Positions 35,081 to 42,242 of a DNA stretch of 42,242 bases are shown piece after piece. Position 1 is the first letter of the stretch; the number at the start of each line of letters is the position of its first letter. The DNA is from Rivularia sp. MS3. GTDB lineage: Bacteria; Cyanobacteriota; Cyanobacteriia; Cyanobacteriales; Nostocaceae. Where the stretch lies: positions 1 through 42,242 of the forward strand of contig JAHCMI010000079.1 of NCBI GenBank assembly GCA_019192545.1, given 5' to 3'. Made by a program: the position numbers and the translations under genes. The notes beneath the pieces were generated by a model. The model was not told where the DNA came from, did no database searches, and saw only the letters and a program-made list of their open reading frames with translations.

Positions 35081-36679
35081 ATGAAAACAAACACACAAGT
35101 CTTAATAATCGGTGGCGGTCCCGTCGGAATGTCAATGGCAGCCGAACTACGCTACCAAGGCATTGATTGTATTCTTATCGAAAAAACCGATGGAGTTGTT
35201 CGCGACCCGAAAGTAAGTACAGTTGGATATCGTTCGATGGAATTCTGCCGTCGTTGGGGTATTTCCGATTCGATTAGAAATGCTGGCTGGAATAAAAACC
35301 ATACTTTAGATGTGGCTTGGGTAACTTCTGTCGGAGAACATGAAATCTTCCGGGTTAATTTACCTTCCTACGCCGAACGTCCTCAACCTAATTATGCTCC
35401 GGAAACCGAACAGGTATGTCCCCAACATTGGTTTGCTCCGGAATTTCTCAAATATATCGGAATATATCCCCAAGGAATTGTAAAACTTAATTCTGAATTA
35501 CAAGAATTTTACCAATCCGATAGCGGAATAGTTGCGAGCATTAAAAATCTAGAAACTGGAGAAACTGAAACTATTGAAGCTAAATATATGGTGGCAGCCG
35601 ATGGCGCTCGCGCTCAAATTCGCAAACAATGCGGTATCGACGCAATTCAATATCACGATACACAAACTTTTCAAAGCGTTGTTTTCCAAGCTCCCGAATT
35701 AGCATCACAATTGGGTGACAAGAATGCTATGGTTTTCTTTTTAGTAAATCCTACAATCCAAGAACCATTACGAGCGGTTGATGGCAAAGGACAATATCGT
35801 TTAATTCTCAAACCTAAAGAAAATGGCGAAATTCACGACGCTTATGATGCAATCAAAGCAGCTATCTCTATAGATACCCCCGTAGAAATAATTTCTAATT
35901 TACCTTGGCGTTTAACTCACCGAGTTGCCAAACATTTTCGTAAAGGAAACATTTTCTTTATTGGCGATTGCGCTCATACTCTTTCCCCTTCCGGCGGCTT
36001 TGGTATGAATACCGGCATCGGTGATGCTGTTGATTTAGGTTGGAAACTCGCCGCTACTATTAAAGGTTGGGGAGGAGAAAATTTACTTGATACCTACGAA
36101 ATTGAACGTCGTCCGATTGCGGTACAGAATCTCGAAGCAGCAAACGCTAATTTACAACGTACTCAAAAACGCTCCATTCCTCCCGAAATTGCTAGTAATT
36201 CTCCCAAGGGTGAAGCGATTCGCAAACAAATGGCTGAAGGTATGGAAAAAAGTGGAGTTAAAAAAGAATTTGATGCTCCCGGCGTTCACCTCGGTTTACG
36301 TTACTCTTCACCAATTGTCATTCCCGACGGAATACCATCAAATAATTCCCAACAATGGACGCAAAGTAGCTATCCCGGTTGCCGCGCACCTCACGCTTGG
36401 CTAAACGAAGGATTATCAACTTTGGATTTATTCGGTCATGGATTTACGTTGATGTGTTTTAACTCAAATTCAAATTCTAGAATTGAAGAATTAACGAAAA
36501 TCTGTCACCAAAAGCAAATTCCTTTGACAATCCATCATATTGATAACCAGGCGATCGCCAAACTTTACGAACGCACTTTCGTCTTAGTAAGACCGGATGG
36601 ACACGTCGCTTGGAGAGGTAATGAAATTCCTCAAGATGTGGAAATTATGATTGATAAAGTTAGAGGAGCTTTAGACTAG
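35081..36679 (+). CDS. RebC/StaC-type FAD-dependent monooxygenase
   Basis: The 532-aa class A flavoprotein monooxygenase has GGGPVGM (residues 10-16, FAD Rossmann), the DG motif VAADGARAQIR (about 171-181) and the GD motif FIGDCAHTLSPSGGFGMNTG (about 292-311). Segments specific to RebC/StaC are present: AGWNKNHTLDVAWVTSVGEH, VCPQHWFAPEF, EPLRAVDGKGQYRL, FDLFGHGFTL-like LDLFGHGFTLMCF and LVRPDGHVAWRGNEIPQD. In rebeccamycin/staurosporine assembly this enzyme acts with a P450 (RebP/StaP) on chromopyrrolic acid and sets the oxidation level of the aglycone. It follows the RebD-like gene by 136 bp on the same strand. Confidence 0.87.
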   Translation: MKTNTQVLIIGGGPVGMSMAAELRYQGIDCILIEKTDGVVRDPKVSTVGYRSMEFCRRWGISDSIRNAGWNKNHTLDVAWVTSVGEHEIFRVNLPSYAERPQPNYAPETEQVCPQHWFAPEFLKYIGIYPQGIVKLNSELQEFYQSDSGIVASIKNLETGETETIEAKYMVAADGARAQIRKQCGIDAIQYHDTQTFQSVVFQAPELASQLGDKNAMVFFLVNPTIQEPLRAVDGKGQYRLILKPKENGEIHDAYDAIKAAISIDTPVEIISNLPWRLTHRVAKHFRKGNIFFIGDCAHTLSPSGGFGMNTGIGDAVDLGWKLAATIKGWGGENLLDTYEIERRPIAVQNLEAANANLQRTQKRSIPPEIASNSPKGEAIRKQMAEGMEKSGVKKEFDAPGVHLGLRYSSPIVIPDGIPSNNSQQWTQSSYPGCRAPHAWLNEGLSTLDLFGHGFTLMCFNSNSNSRIEELTKICHQKQIPLTIHHIDNQAIAKLYERTFVLVRPDGHVAWRGNEIPQDVEIMIDKVRGALD

Positions 36680-36720
36680 GCTGTTGAAAATGCTGCTTAA
36701 TTTAATTCAATAATTTTTAA

Positions 36721-37257
36721 TTAAGCAGCAACTGGAGTATTGACTTTCTTTCCAAAACCTTTTCCTGAAGCTTTTTTGGGTTTAGTTTTTGGTTTAACTA
36801 ACCGTGGATTTTTATCCATAATTTCTCTAAAAGTGCAACCATCTTGGATTTCGGGTTCAGAAAAAGTCTTGAGACATACGGTTGCACCGCAATTCTTTTG
36901 AGGATTTTCAAAATCGTAGATTAATACGCAAGGACCGGGAATTACAACTCTACTCGAATAGGTATTTTTGTTCCGACACTTGACGGCAATCGGTGGAGCA
37001 TAAGTCCCATCATCCATCTTTTTCCCTATCAATTGACGATTGATGTGAATAATATTTTCAGCGGGAGCTTTTACTCTTTTCCAAGTAGGTTTAGGACCGC
37101 GAGAGGCTGTTGATATCTGGGGATAACCATTTACTGTTGGTATTGCCCAAACCCCTCCAATTTTATAGGCTCCGTGGACTCTGCCTTGGGCAATTAATTT
37201 TCTAATCCGACGAGCAGAAACATCTAGTAATTCTGCTGCTTTTGTAGTTCCTATCAT
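36721..37257 (-). CDS. HTH (excisionase/MerR-like) DNA-binding protein
   Basis: The 178-aa protein has an N-terminal helix-turn-helix of the excisionase/MerR type: TTKAAELLDVSARRIRKLIA then GRVHGAYKIGGVWAIP. A central region with four Cys (about 90-140; CRNKNTY, GPCVLIYDF, KNCGATVC) and a Lys-rich tail (KPKTKPKKASGKGFGKK) follow. ATG 37257 is taken; TTG 37269 would add four residues. It is convergent with the RebC-like gene (41 bp) and divergent from the GST gene, so it could regulate either. The central domain is not recognised. Confidence 0.6.
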   Translation of the reverse strand: MIGTTKAAELLDVSARRIRKLIAQGRVHGAYKIGGVWAIPTVNGYPQISTASRGPKPTWKRVKAPAENIIHINRQLIGKKMDDGTYAPPIAVKCRNKNTYSSRVVIPGPCVLIYDFENPQKNCGATVCLKTFSEPEIQDGCTFREIMDKNPRLVKPKTKPKKASGKGFGKKVNTPVAA

Positions 37258-37463
37258 CTTTATGACCAACTCACTCTATAAGTACATACTACTATTCCGA
37301 TGATGGAATATATCAACCTCGTTAATTTTTATTTACACAAATAAAATTATATTTTGCCTTAAAAAGGTATATTTGGCTTTTATAGTCTAAAAATATACTT
37401 TAATGTAGAAATTACTTGACTTAAATTGCTTATTGTCTTATTTAATCTAGGAAACAATCAAAA

Positions 37464-38135
37464 ATGAAACTCTACCACGCACCAGCTTCGTCTTATTCCC
37501 AACGTGTATTAATAGCTCTTTATGAAAAAGAGTTGGATTTCACGCCTATTGAAGTAAACTTATTTGATGCAGAATCGAGGAATCAATATTTACAGATAAA
37601 TCGTTTTGGTAAAATTCCGACTTTAATAACCGATGATGGGGAAGTTCTTTTAGAGGCAAGTATCCAGATTGAATATTTGGATAGCTATAACAAGAAAATT
37701 CTGTTAATTCCTCAAGATAGTAAAGCCAATTTAGAAATGCGAATGCTCGAACGGATTATTGACGTTTACGTTAACGGGGGCAGGGAAGCATTATTTAAGG
37801 ATAGTCAGCGATCGCCTTCTCTAAGAGGTGATAAAGAAGTTGTCAAAGCAAAGCGATTGTTAGAATCAGCTTGTAATTTACTTGATGAGAAATTAGCAAA
37901 TCGTACCTGGTTGATAGGGGATGCGTTTACATTGGCTGACTGTAGTGCGGCTCCGACTCTTTCTTATCTAAGGATTGTTTACGATTACCAGCATTTACAG
38001 AATTTGACAGCTTATTTTCAAAGGTTGTCAGAAAAACCTTCTGTGAGAAAAGTTTTTGCATCTGGAAACGAGCAGATGAAGCAGATGTTATCTAATTTAA
38101 AATATCCCGTTGAATTTGAAGATGGGTTCGCGTAA
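37464..38135 (+). CDS. Glutathione S-transferase family protein
   Basis: In this 223-aa protein, residues 1-78 form a thioredoxin-fold GST_N: MKLYHAPASSYSQRVLIALY with candidate catalytic Ser/Tyr, GKIPTL with the cis-Pro, and LLEASIQIEYLD. A helical GST_C domain follows, with LIGDAFTLADCSAAPTLSYL (about 152-171). It conjugates or reduces electrophiles with glutathione in the cytosol. The gene is divergent from the HTH gene and 785 bp past the RebC-like gene. A role in handling reactive indole intermediates is possible but not shown. Confidence 0.88.
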   Translation: MKLYHAPASSYSQRVLIALYEKELDFTPIEVNLFDAESRNQYLQINRFGKIPTLITDDGEVLLEASIQIEYLDSYNKKILLIPQDSKANLEMRMLERIIDVYVNGGREALFKDSQRSPSLRGDKEVVKAKRLLESACNLLDEKLANRTWLIGDAFTLADCSAAPTLSYLRIVYDYQHLQNLTAYFQRLSEKPSVRKVFASGNEQMKQMLSNLKYPVEFEDGFA

Positions 38136-38477
38136 CTATAGACAATTCCTGCTGACCTATGCAGTGTCAGTGCGCTTTAATTATCGTTAAAAGCTAGTTT
38201 TTAAGCCGTGCCTAACGGCGAACGTGGTGAGTGCATCCACTCCGCTCCGAAATTTTGGATTTTCAGCTTTACATTTTGTCGGTCTGCTGGACAATTATAA
38301 AGTTGATAGCGAACTTGTTAATAGGGCGATCGCTACAAATAACTATGTCATTAATTACGATTTTCACCTCCGGTTACACCGGAATTATAAAAAAACCCTT
38401 CTAGAGCGCAGAGGGCACAGAGGAAGAAGAAAAGAGAGAAAATTTAAACAATTCCGATACAAACGGAAACGGATAAG
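38136..38477. other. Intergenic region, 342 bp, with repeat relics
   Basis: 38205-38265 has palindromic fragments (CCGTGCCTAACGGCGAACG). 38371-38465 is a degraded copy of the 15099-15215 element: it shares CCGGAAT, AAAACCCTTCTAGA-like core and GATACAAACGGA, but not the outer ends. A 100-codon frame across it is not credible. Confidence 0.55.
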
Positions 38478-38691
38478 ATGGTGTTTACAAATGCAGCTAA
38501 CAATTATAAAGGTTTTGGTTTATTAACTATTACGTCGGATGACCCCACCAGTTTTGAATCGGTTTCTAAGAAAGATTGGTTGGATTTGGTATCTCCTGGT
38601 GATGTAACTGAAGATAATACTCCTACCTTTGAATGGAAATTCGACCCCGGTTACGAAGATGTAGAAGAAGTCAATTTGTTTGTAAGTAGTT

Positions 38692-38898
38692 TTAGTCAAG
38701 GTAGTTGATTCCATGCATCCAAAGAGTAATTTTTTGCAAATCAGCACCCTTAAAAATCGCTCCGCTGAGATTAACTCCTTGAAGTTCCCACTCATCAAGT
38801 TCCCTGAAGGGAGTATCCAAAACCAAAGTGATTCCAGAAAATTTTCTTTCCCCAGCAGCGTACAATCGCAACAAATCATCGAAAATCATCTCTCTCAT
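38692..38898 (-). CDS. Short (possibly truncated) pentapeptide-repeat protein
   Basis: The 68-aa frame starts MREMIFDDLLRLYAAGERKF, the usual opening of cyanobacterial pentapeptide proteins. It then has only about four repeats (LQGVNLSGAIFKGADLQKIT) before ending WMHGINYLD. A GGGAGG lies 6-11 bp before ATG 38898, so translation is plausible. Full members carry many more repeats, so this is probably a truncated gene. Confidence 0.5.
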   Translation of the reverse strand: MREMIFDDLLRLYAAGERKFSGITLVLDTPFRELDEWELQGVNLSGAIFKGADLQKITLWMHGINYLD

Positions 38899-38982
38899 AC
38901 CACACCTCCCACATTAACCAATACATTAAAAGATAACCCCTTTAACATAACCCTAGAAATAACCGACCTCCCCTGTTTTAAG

Positions 38983-39013
38983 GAGTGAGGGAGTGAGAGA
39001 GGGAGAGAGTGAG
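38983..39013. repeat. Heptad repeat inside PKD pseudogene
   Basis: GAGTGAGGGAGTGAGAGAGG-type units sit between two PKD-related segments. Together with the following element they interrupt the domain. Confidence 0.7.
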
Positions 39014-39075
39014 ACCACTCGCGTGGGTCGTCTCCCTCCGTTGAGCGAAGTGGCGAACCCGAAGGGTGAGGGAAG
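39014..39075. repeat. Dispersed palindromic element (related to the trpD insert)
   Basis: It contains TCCCTCCGTTG (39032-39042 region) and an AGCGAAGTGGCGAACCCGAA-type string at about 39043-39068. That string matches the trpD insert (opposite strand, about 39308-39333) at 22 of 26 positions. In the PKD frame it reads SEVANPKGE; in trpD the same frame reads SKVSNPKDE. Confidence 0.55.
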
Positions 39076-39190
39076 CAATTTACTCCAGCAATCTCATACT
39101 TATAAGCAAAATGGGACTTACACGGTTACGTTAGCTGTAGAAAACGCGGGAGGAAGCTATAGCGAATTTCATTTAAGTAGAATACAAATT

Positions 39191-40372
39191 TTACCTCAAA
39201 AACCCCGCCAATTCTTCCAATTTCCGCCAAGGTTCTCCACTATTCAAAGCATCTTTAGCCATGACTACAGCATCAGCAAAAGCCTGGGAATAATCACCAC
39301 TATCCGCAACAGCTTCATCCTTCGGATTCGACACTTTGCTTATGCCGGCGGCAGTCGCTACAACGGAGGGAACCTCCGCAACGCGCTGCCTTGGGAACCC
39401 TTCCACCGCAAGTGTCTCACCCACATAAAGAGCTAAAGCAGCATTCAAAGCCACAACATCTTGCTGCTGCTGTGTACCTTTACCTTGCAAAACAGCTTTA
39501 AGTATGGTTGCATTTTCTTGAACTTCTCCACCTTTTATGCTGGTAATCGGTGCTGGAGTAATACCCAATTGTTCGGGATTTAATTCTAATATTTGTATTT
39601 TCCCGTTTGATAATACTGCTAAATCGGTTTTGTCTCCTAAGCCAGCTTCGTCTAATTTTTCCCTGCCGTGAAGAGTAATAGCCCGACGAGTTCCGAGTTG
39701 ATTGAGAACTTTAGCAAAAGTTTCTATTAAAACCGGACTATTAACTCCGATAACTTGCCCTGTCGGTTTGAGAGGATTGAGTAAGGGACCAAGTAAATTA
39801 AATACAGTACGGACTTTAAGTGTTTTTCGTAAAGGTGCGATCGCCTTTAATGCAGGATGCCAATCTGGTGCAAACAAAAAGGTGATTCCTACCGATTCTA
39901 AAGCAGCTTGGGTTTTGTGAGTATCGGCTTTGAGATTAACACCTAAAGCTTCTAACACGTCGGCAGAACCAGTTTTACCAGAAGAAGAACGATTACCGTG
40001 TTTTGCTACTTTTACGCCACAAGCAGCCGTGACAAAAGCGACTGCTGTAGAAATATTAAAAGTAGAAGCACCATCTCCACCAGTGCCGCAGGTATCAATA
40101 AAAGGTAAATTTCCGACAATGTTTTCGCGATTCGGTTTAACAGACTGAGAATGTAAAACCTCCACCATTCCCAACAATTCCTCAGCCGATACTCCCTTGG
40201 CTTGAATAGCCGTGATAATAGCACCAGACAACACATCGGGAATACTTTCCGTCAGCCAACCTTGCATTAAATCCGATGCTTGAGAAACTTCCAAAGATTC
40301 ACCAGAAAGTAATTGTTGCAAGATTGCAGACCAGTTTTTAGGTAAAATTTGTTGTGATTTGGTTTGAGTCAT
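39191..40372 (-). CDS. trpD: Anthranilate phosphoribosyltransferase (with in-frame insert)
   Basis: The 393-aa enzyme transfers phosphoribose from PRPP to anthranilate, the second step of tryptophan synthesis. Key motifs are [14 protein letters not shown] (PRPP loop), [21 protein letters not shown] and [15 protein letters not shown], followed by [14 protein letters not shown] and a C-terminal [19 protein letters not shown]. Relatives are usually about 340-360 aa. The excess is an insert of roughly 35 residues (about 319-355, [20 protein letters not shown] onward) between ALYVGETLA and DYSQAFA, made of dispersed-repeat DNA. It lies away from the active-site motifs, so the enzyme is probably still active. 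It may supply tryptophan for the RebD-like route, but it is a housekeeping gene. Confidence 0.93.
   Translation of the reverse strand: MTQTKSQQILPKNWSAILQQLLSGESLEVSQASDLMQGWLTESIPDVLSGAIITAIQAKGVSAEELLGMVEVLHSQSVKPNRENIVGNLPFIDTCGTGGDGASTFNISTAVAFVTAACGVKVAKHGNRSSSGKTGSADVLEALGVNLKADTHKTQAALESVGITFLFAPDWHPALKAIAPLRKTLKVRTVFNLLGPLLNPLKPTGQVIGVNSPVLIETFAKVLNQLGTRRAITLHGREKLDEAGLGDKTDLAVLSNGKIQILELNPEQLGITPAPITSIKGGEVQENATILKAVLQGKGTQQQQDVVALNAALALYVGETLAVEGFPRQRVAEVPSVVATAAGISKVSNPKDEAVADSGDYSQAFADAVVMAKDALNSGEPWRKLEELAGFLR
39305..39415 (-). repeat. Dispersed palindromic element inside trpD
   Basis: 39358-39383 is identical over 26 nt to the complement of 22646-22671, and 39308-39333 resembles 39043-39068. 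It contains CGGAGGGAACCTCCG, a 6-bp-stem hairpin. The element is open in the trpD frame and adds about 35 codons. Confidence 0.7.
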
Positions 40373-40380
40373 CTGTTTAG

Positions 40381-40523
40381 GTCAAAGGTTAAAGGTCAAA
40401 GGTCAAAGGTTGGAAATCGGAGGTTTGATTAATGTTTAACTGGTAACTGGTAATTGTTTAAGTCAAAGGTTAAAGGTCAAAGGTTGGAAATCGGAGGTTT
40501 GATTAATGTTTAACTGGTAACTG
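40381..40523. repeat. Tandem duplication with GTCAAAG heptads
   Basis: GTCAAAGGTTAAAG heptads followed by GGAAATCGGAGGTTTGATTA and TGTTTAACTGGTAACT occur twice (40381-40449 and 40462-40523). The first copy has one extra heptad. CTGTTTA-type heptads follow. It fills the spacer between trpD and the porin, both minus strand. Confidence 0.8.
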
Positions 40524-40544
40524 TTCACTGTTTACTGTTTACTG

Positions 40545-42149
40545 TTAAAACGAAAAAGTAGTTCGCAGCGTGCCGGTATAAATTGTTCCGTTTTCATTTT
40601 GATTGGCGGCGTTATCAATTATTTGCAGTGTAGGAGTAATTTGTACATTTCTGCTAATTGGATAGTTGTAAAATGCTTCGTAATTCGTTTGGGTTGAATT
40701 GCCGACTTCTGTTGCGATAAAAGGCTGTCCTACTGCAACACCAGCTAAAGCTCCTCTAGTAAATAAGTCTCTAAATGCAACTCCAGCCATCCAATAATTA
40801 GGATTAATATCGCCAAAGTTTGTATTATTGTAACTACTGTAGCCGTAGCGTCCGAATATACCAACTTTTTTGGCAAGGGTAAATTCTAAATTAGCTCCAA
40901 CTGCGTCAAAACGGTTATCAAATATTTCTCCGCCGCTATACTGCAAACGTAAAGCTAAATCCCTCGAAGGAGAAAATTCTACTTCCACTATACCTTGATA
41001 ATTATCCCCGAATAAACCGCGTCCTCCTCCACTGGGAGCATTGGGAATGTTAGGATTGGGAGCGTCATACAATACATTGATGAAAGGCGCATTACCAATA
41101 ATTATTCCATCGTCGCCAGGATTTGCTGCATCTGTTGCGCTATAGGCTGCTCGGATGGCAAAAGGTCCCCGCTTCGAGGGTTTCCAATCAATTACTGCAC
41201 CAGCGCTGGGAAATTCAATGGGAAAGAGAATATAGTTATTAACAAAGGCTTGAGTACTAAAGTCGCGGAAGCTGAGTTTGGCGTAACTGTTAAAGTCTAC
41301 AAAATCGGCAGCACGCATATTTGGCCCAATAGTAACTGCTAAATTTTGACTGGGCTTAAAAGTGTAATAAAGTCTGGATAATTCAATATCTCTATCTGTA
41401 GGGGGATTGATAGAATAGTCCAAAGCACTTCCGAAAGAAGGTTCTAAGAAACCTGCGGCATTATCTCTACCACCGTCGGGTTGCCCGTTTGGCCCTAATA
41501 TACCGCTTCCAGTTTCCAAACGCAGTTTTAACAAGTCAGTTTTATTAAAGCTGGTGTCTAAATCGATGCCAGCCCTAAATATCATCGTAGCATTGGGGTC
41601 ATCGTTAGCAACTGTTCTACCAGTAGCATCAATAATACTGTCTCCATCAAAACCACCACCGTTAACAGCAAAAATTGCTTGTCCCCTCAACTTAGTAGTT
41701 GTAGAAAACTGATTAGCTTCTAATTCTGCGCTGCGTGCTTCTAAACTATCTACCCTACCGCGTAAAGTCGCTAATTCAGCAGCAAAACCTTCCTGTAACC
41801 TCTGCAAAGTCGCTAAATCTTCCCTACTAACTGTATTTTCTGTAGCAGTAGCAATCAACTCGTTAACTCTATCTAAACAAGCATTTAGCCCAGCAGCAAA
41901 TTCATAACGAGTCAATGCCCGATTGCCGCGAAAAGTACCGTTGGGATATCCAGCAATACAACCATATCTTTCAACCAAAGACTGCAAAGCTTGAAAAGCC
42001 CAATCAGTAGGTTGAACATCGCTTAATTGATTGACATTCGTAACCTGACTCATCCCAAAATCTTCTACCTCTGCCTTAGCCGGAGATATTGTTAAAACAA
42101 AATAGAAGCTCGAAGACAGAAGAAACAATAATCTAAAATTTTTAAGCAT
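40545..42149 (-). CDS. SLH-domain OprB-type 'iron uptake' porin (second paralogue)
   Basis: The 534-aa outer-membrane porin has a signal peptide (MLKNFRLLFLLSSSFYFVLT...AKA). The SLH domain (about residues 40-100; LSDVQPTDWAFQALQSL, YGCIAGYPNGTFRGNRALTR) is nearly identical to that of the porin at 4586-6091. A coiled coil (AAELATLRGRVDSLEARSAE) and a beta-barrel ending in TTFSF follow. The barrel differs clearly from the first porin, so specificity may differ. ATG 42149 is chosen; the upstream ATG at 42173 lies in an ATGCCCAATTACCAATT heptad-type repeat and would spoil the signal peptide. The trpD gene follows, separated by a repeat. Confidence 0.9.
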   Translation of the reverse strand: MLKNFRLLFLLSSSFYFVLTISPAKAEVEDFGMSQVTNVNQLSDVQPTDWAFQALQSLVERYGCIAGYPNGTFRGNRALTRYEFAAGLNACLDRVNELIATATENTVSREDLATLQRLQEGFAAELATLRGRVDSLEARSAELEANQFSTTTKLRGQAIFAVNGGGFDGDSIIDATGRTVANDDPNATMIFRAGIDLDTSFNKTDLLKLRLETGSGILGPNGQPDGGRDNAAGFLEPSFGSALDYSINPPTDRDIELSRLYYTFKPSQNLAVTIGPNMRAADFVDFNSYAKLSFRDFSTQAFVNNYILFPIEFPSAGAVIDWKPSKRGPFAIRAAYSATDAANPGDDGIIIGNAPFINVLYDAPNPNIPNAPSGGGRGLFGDNYQGIVEVEFSPSRDLALRLQYSGGEIFDNRFDAVGANLEFTLAKKVGIFGRYGYSSYNNTNFGDINPNYWMAGVAFRDLFTRGALAGVAVGQPFIATEVGNSTQTNYEAFYNYPISRNVQITPTLQIIDNAANQNENGTIYTGTLRTTFSF

Positions 42150-42182
42150 TTTTGATAATTGGTAATTGGGCATGGGGGATTG

Positions 42183-42242
42183 GGCATGGGAGAGAGGGGA
42201 GAGAGGGGGAGATGGGGAGATGGGGAGATGGGGAGATGGGGA
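42183..42242. repeat. G-rich heptad repeat (GGGGAGAT)n at window edge
   Basis: GAGAGAGGGGAGAGAGG followed by GATGGGGA-type units lies about 35 bp upstream of the porin start. It continues past the window end. Confidence 0.75.

Larger units (their letters stand above)
38478..39190 (+). pseudogene. Broken PKD-domain protein fragment
   Basis: Three stretches look like one disrupted exoprotein. 38478-38708 reads MVFTNAANNYKGFGLLTITS...GDVTEDNTPTFEW. 38900-38980 reads LTNTLKDNPFNITLEITDL. 39083-39190 carries the end of a PKD domain, QQSHTYKQNGTYTVTLAVEN. They are in different frames and are split by a heptad repeat (38983-39013) and a dispersed palindromic element (39014-39075). The fragment overlaps a short pentapeptide gene on the other strand. 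It may be the displaced far end of the exoprotein at 26.4-31.3 kb; that link is inference. Confidence 0.6.

Noticed and set aside
38224-38526. 100-codon frame after the GST gene
   Set aside because: It crosses degraded MITE-like repeat DNA; the product is a repeat translation (ERRGHRGRRKER).
39191-40372. trpD as a dedicated member of the RebD/RebC cluster
   Set aside because: It is on the opposite strand, next to a porin gene, and looks like an ordinary housekeeping copy; only the product (tryptophan) gives a link.
42150-42173. Upstream ATG for the second porin
   Set aside because: It lies in a repeat (ATGCCCAATTACC) and would put charged/polar residues before the signal peptide.

Overview
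The window reads as chromosome of a filamentous, probably heterocyst-forming cyanobacterium (Calothrix/Rivularia/Nostoc-like). The DNA is AT-rich, with scattered HIP1 octamers (GCGATCGC, e.g. 5343-5350). There are many tracts of 7-bp tandem repeats (CCCTCACT-, TGCCCTC-, GAGTAAT- and GTCAAAG-type) between genes. Two genes encode SLH-OprB 'iron uptake' porins, and there are DevC, GUN4, DUF4278 and pentapeptide-repeat proteins. No rRNA, tRNA, CRISPR array or intact transposase was seen.

Layout. (1) 0.3-7.3 kb is a metal/heme neighbourhood: a HugZ/PNPOx-like protein, a degenerate CobW-like P-loop protein, a FutA-type iron-binding protein, a Gly-Glu-rich lipoprotein, an SLH porin and a bona fide COG0523 GTPase. 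An orphan Zur-like box lies at 1089-1103. (2) 7.4-12.1 kb holds a probable two-gene unit, caspase-GUN4 fusion plus PAS protein, preceded by a 50-aa ribbon-helix-helix gene at 10427-10579. A membrane-anchored pentapeptide-repeat protein follows. (3) 12.3-17.1 kb: an orphan DevC-type permease, an ExbB/ExbD pair, a small Cys-rich protein, an MMADHC-like protein and a two-TM K+ channel with RCK domains. (4) 17.7-20.7 kb: an RTX protein with a large internal duplication, a DUF4278 protein and a peptidoglycan-binding mini-protein. (5) 21-24.8 kb: four same-strand oxidoreductase genes or remnants (NmrA-like, a VOC/SDR chimera, a quinone-reductase-like MDR, an aldo/keto reductase). (6) 25.4-31.3 kb: a small membrane protein, a dead family-10-like glycoside hydrolase, and the wreck of a giant Ig/YD-like/dockerin/PKD exoprotein riddled with heptad repeats. 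(7) 31.6-38.1 kb is the most interesting part: a RebD/StaD/VioB-type chromopyrrolic-acid-synthase homologue (1120 aa) followed by a RebC/StaC-type FAD monooxygenase, then an HTH protein and a glutathione S-transferase. (8) 38.5-42.2 kb: a broken PKD fragment, a short pentapeptide protein, trpD and a second SLH porin.

How it fits together. The RebD/RebC pair is the core of indolocarbazole (bis-indole) assembly from two tryptophans. It sits between debris of PKD-type exoprotein genes on both sides, which suggests an acquired or rearranged island. The tryptophan oxidase (RebO/StaO) and P450 (RebP/StaP) partners are not in this window, so the route is either completed elsewhere or different.

The second main theme is repeat-driven remodelling. 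Heptad tracts lie inside coding frames and one coincides with a frameshift. A dispersed palindromic element appears as an in-frame insertion of about 35 residues near the C-terminus of trpD; its core matches the intergenic DNA at 22646-22671 over 26 nt on the opposite strand.
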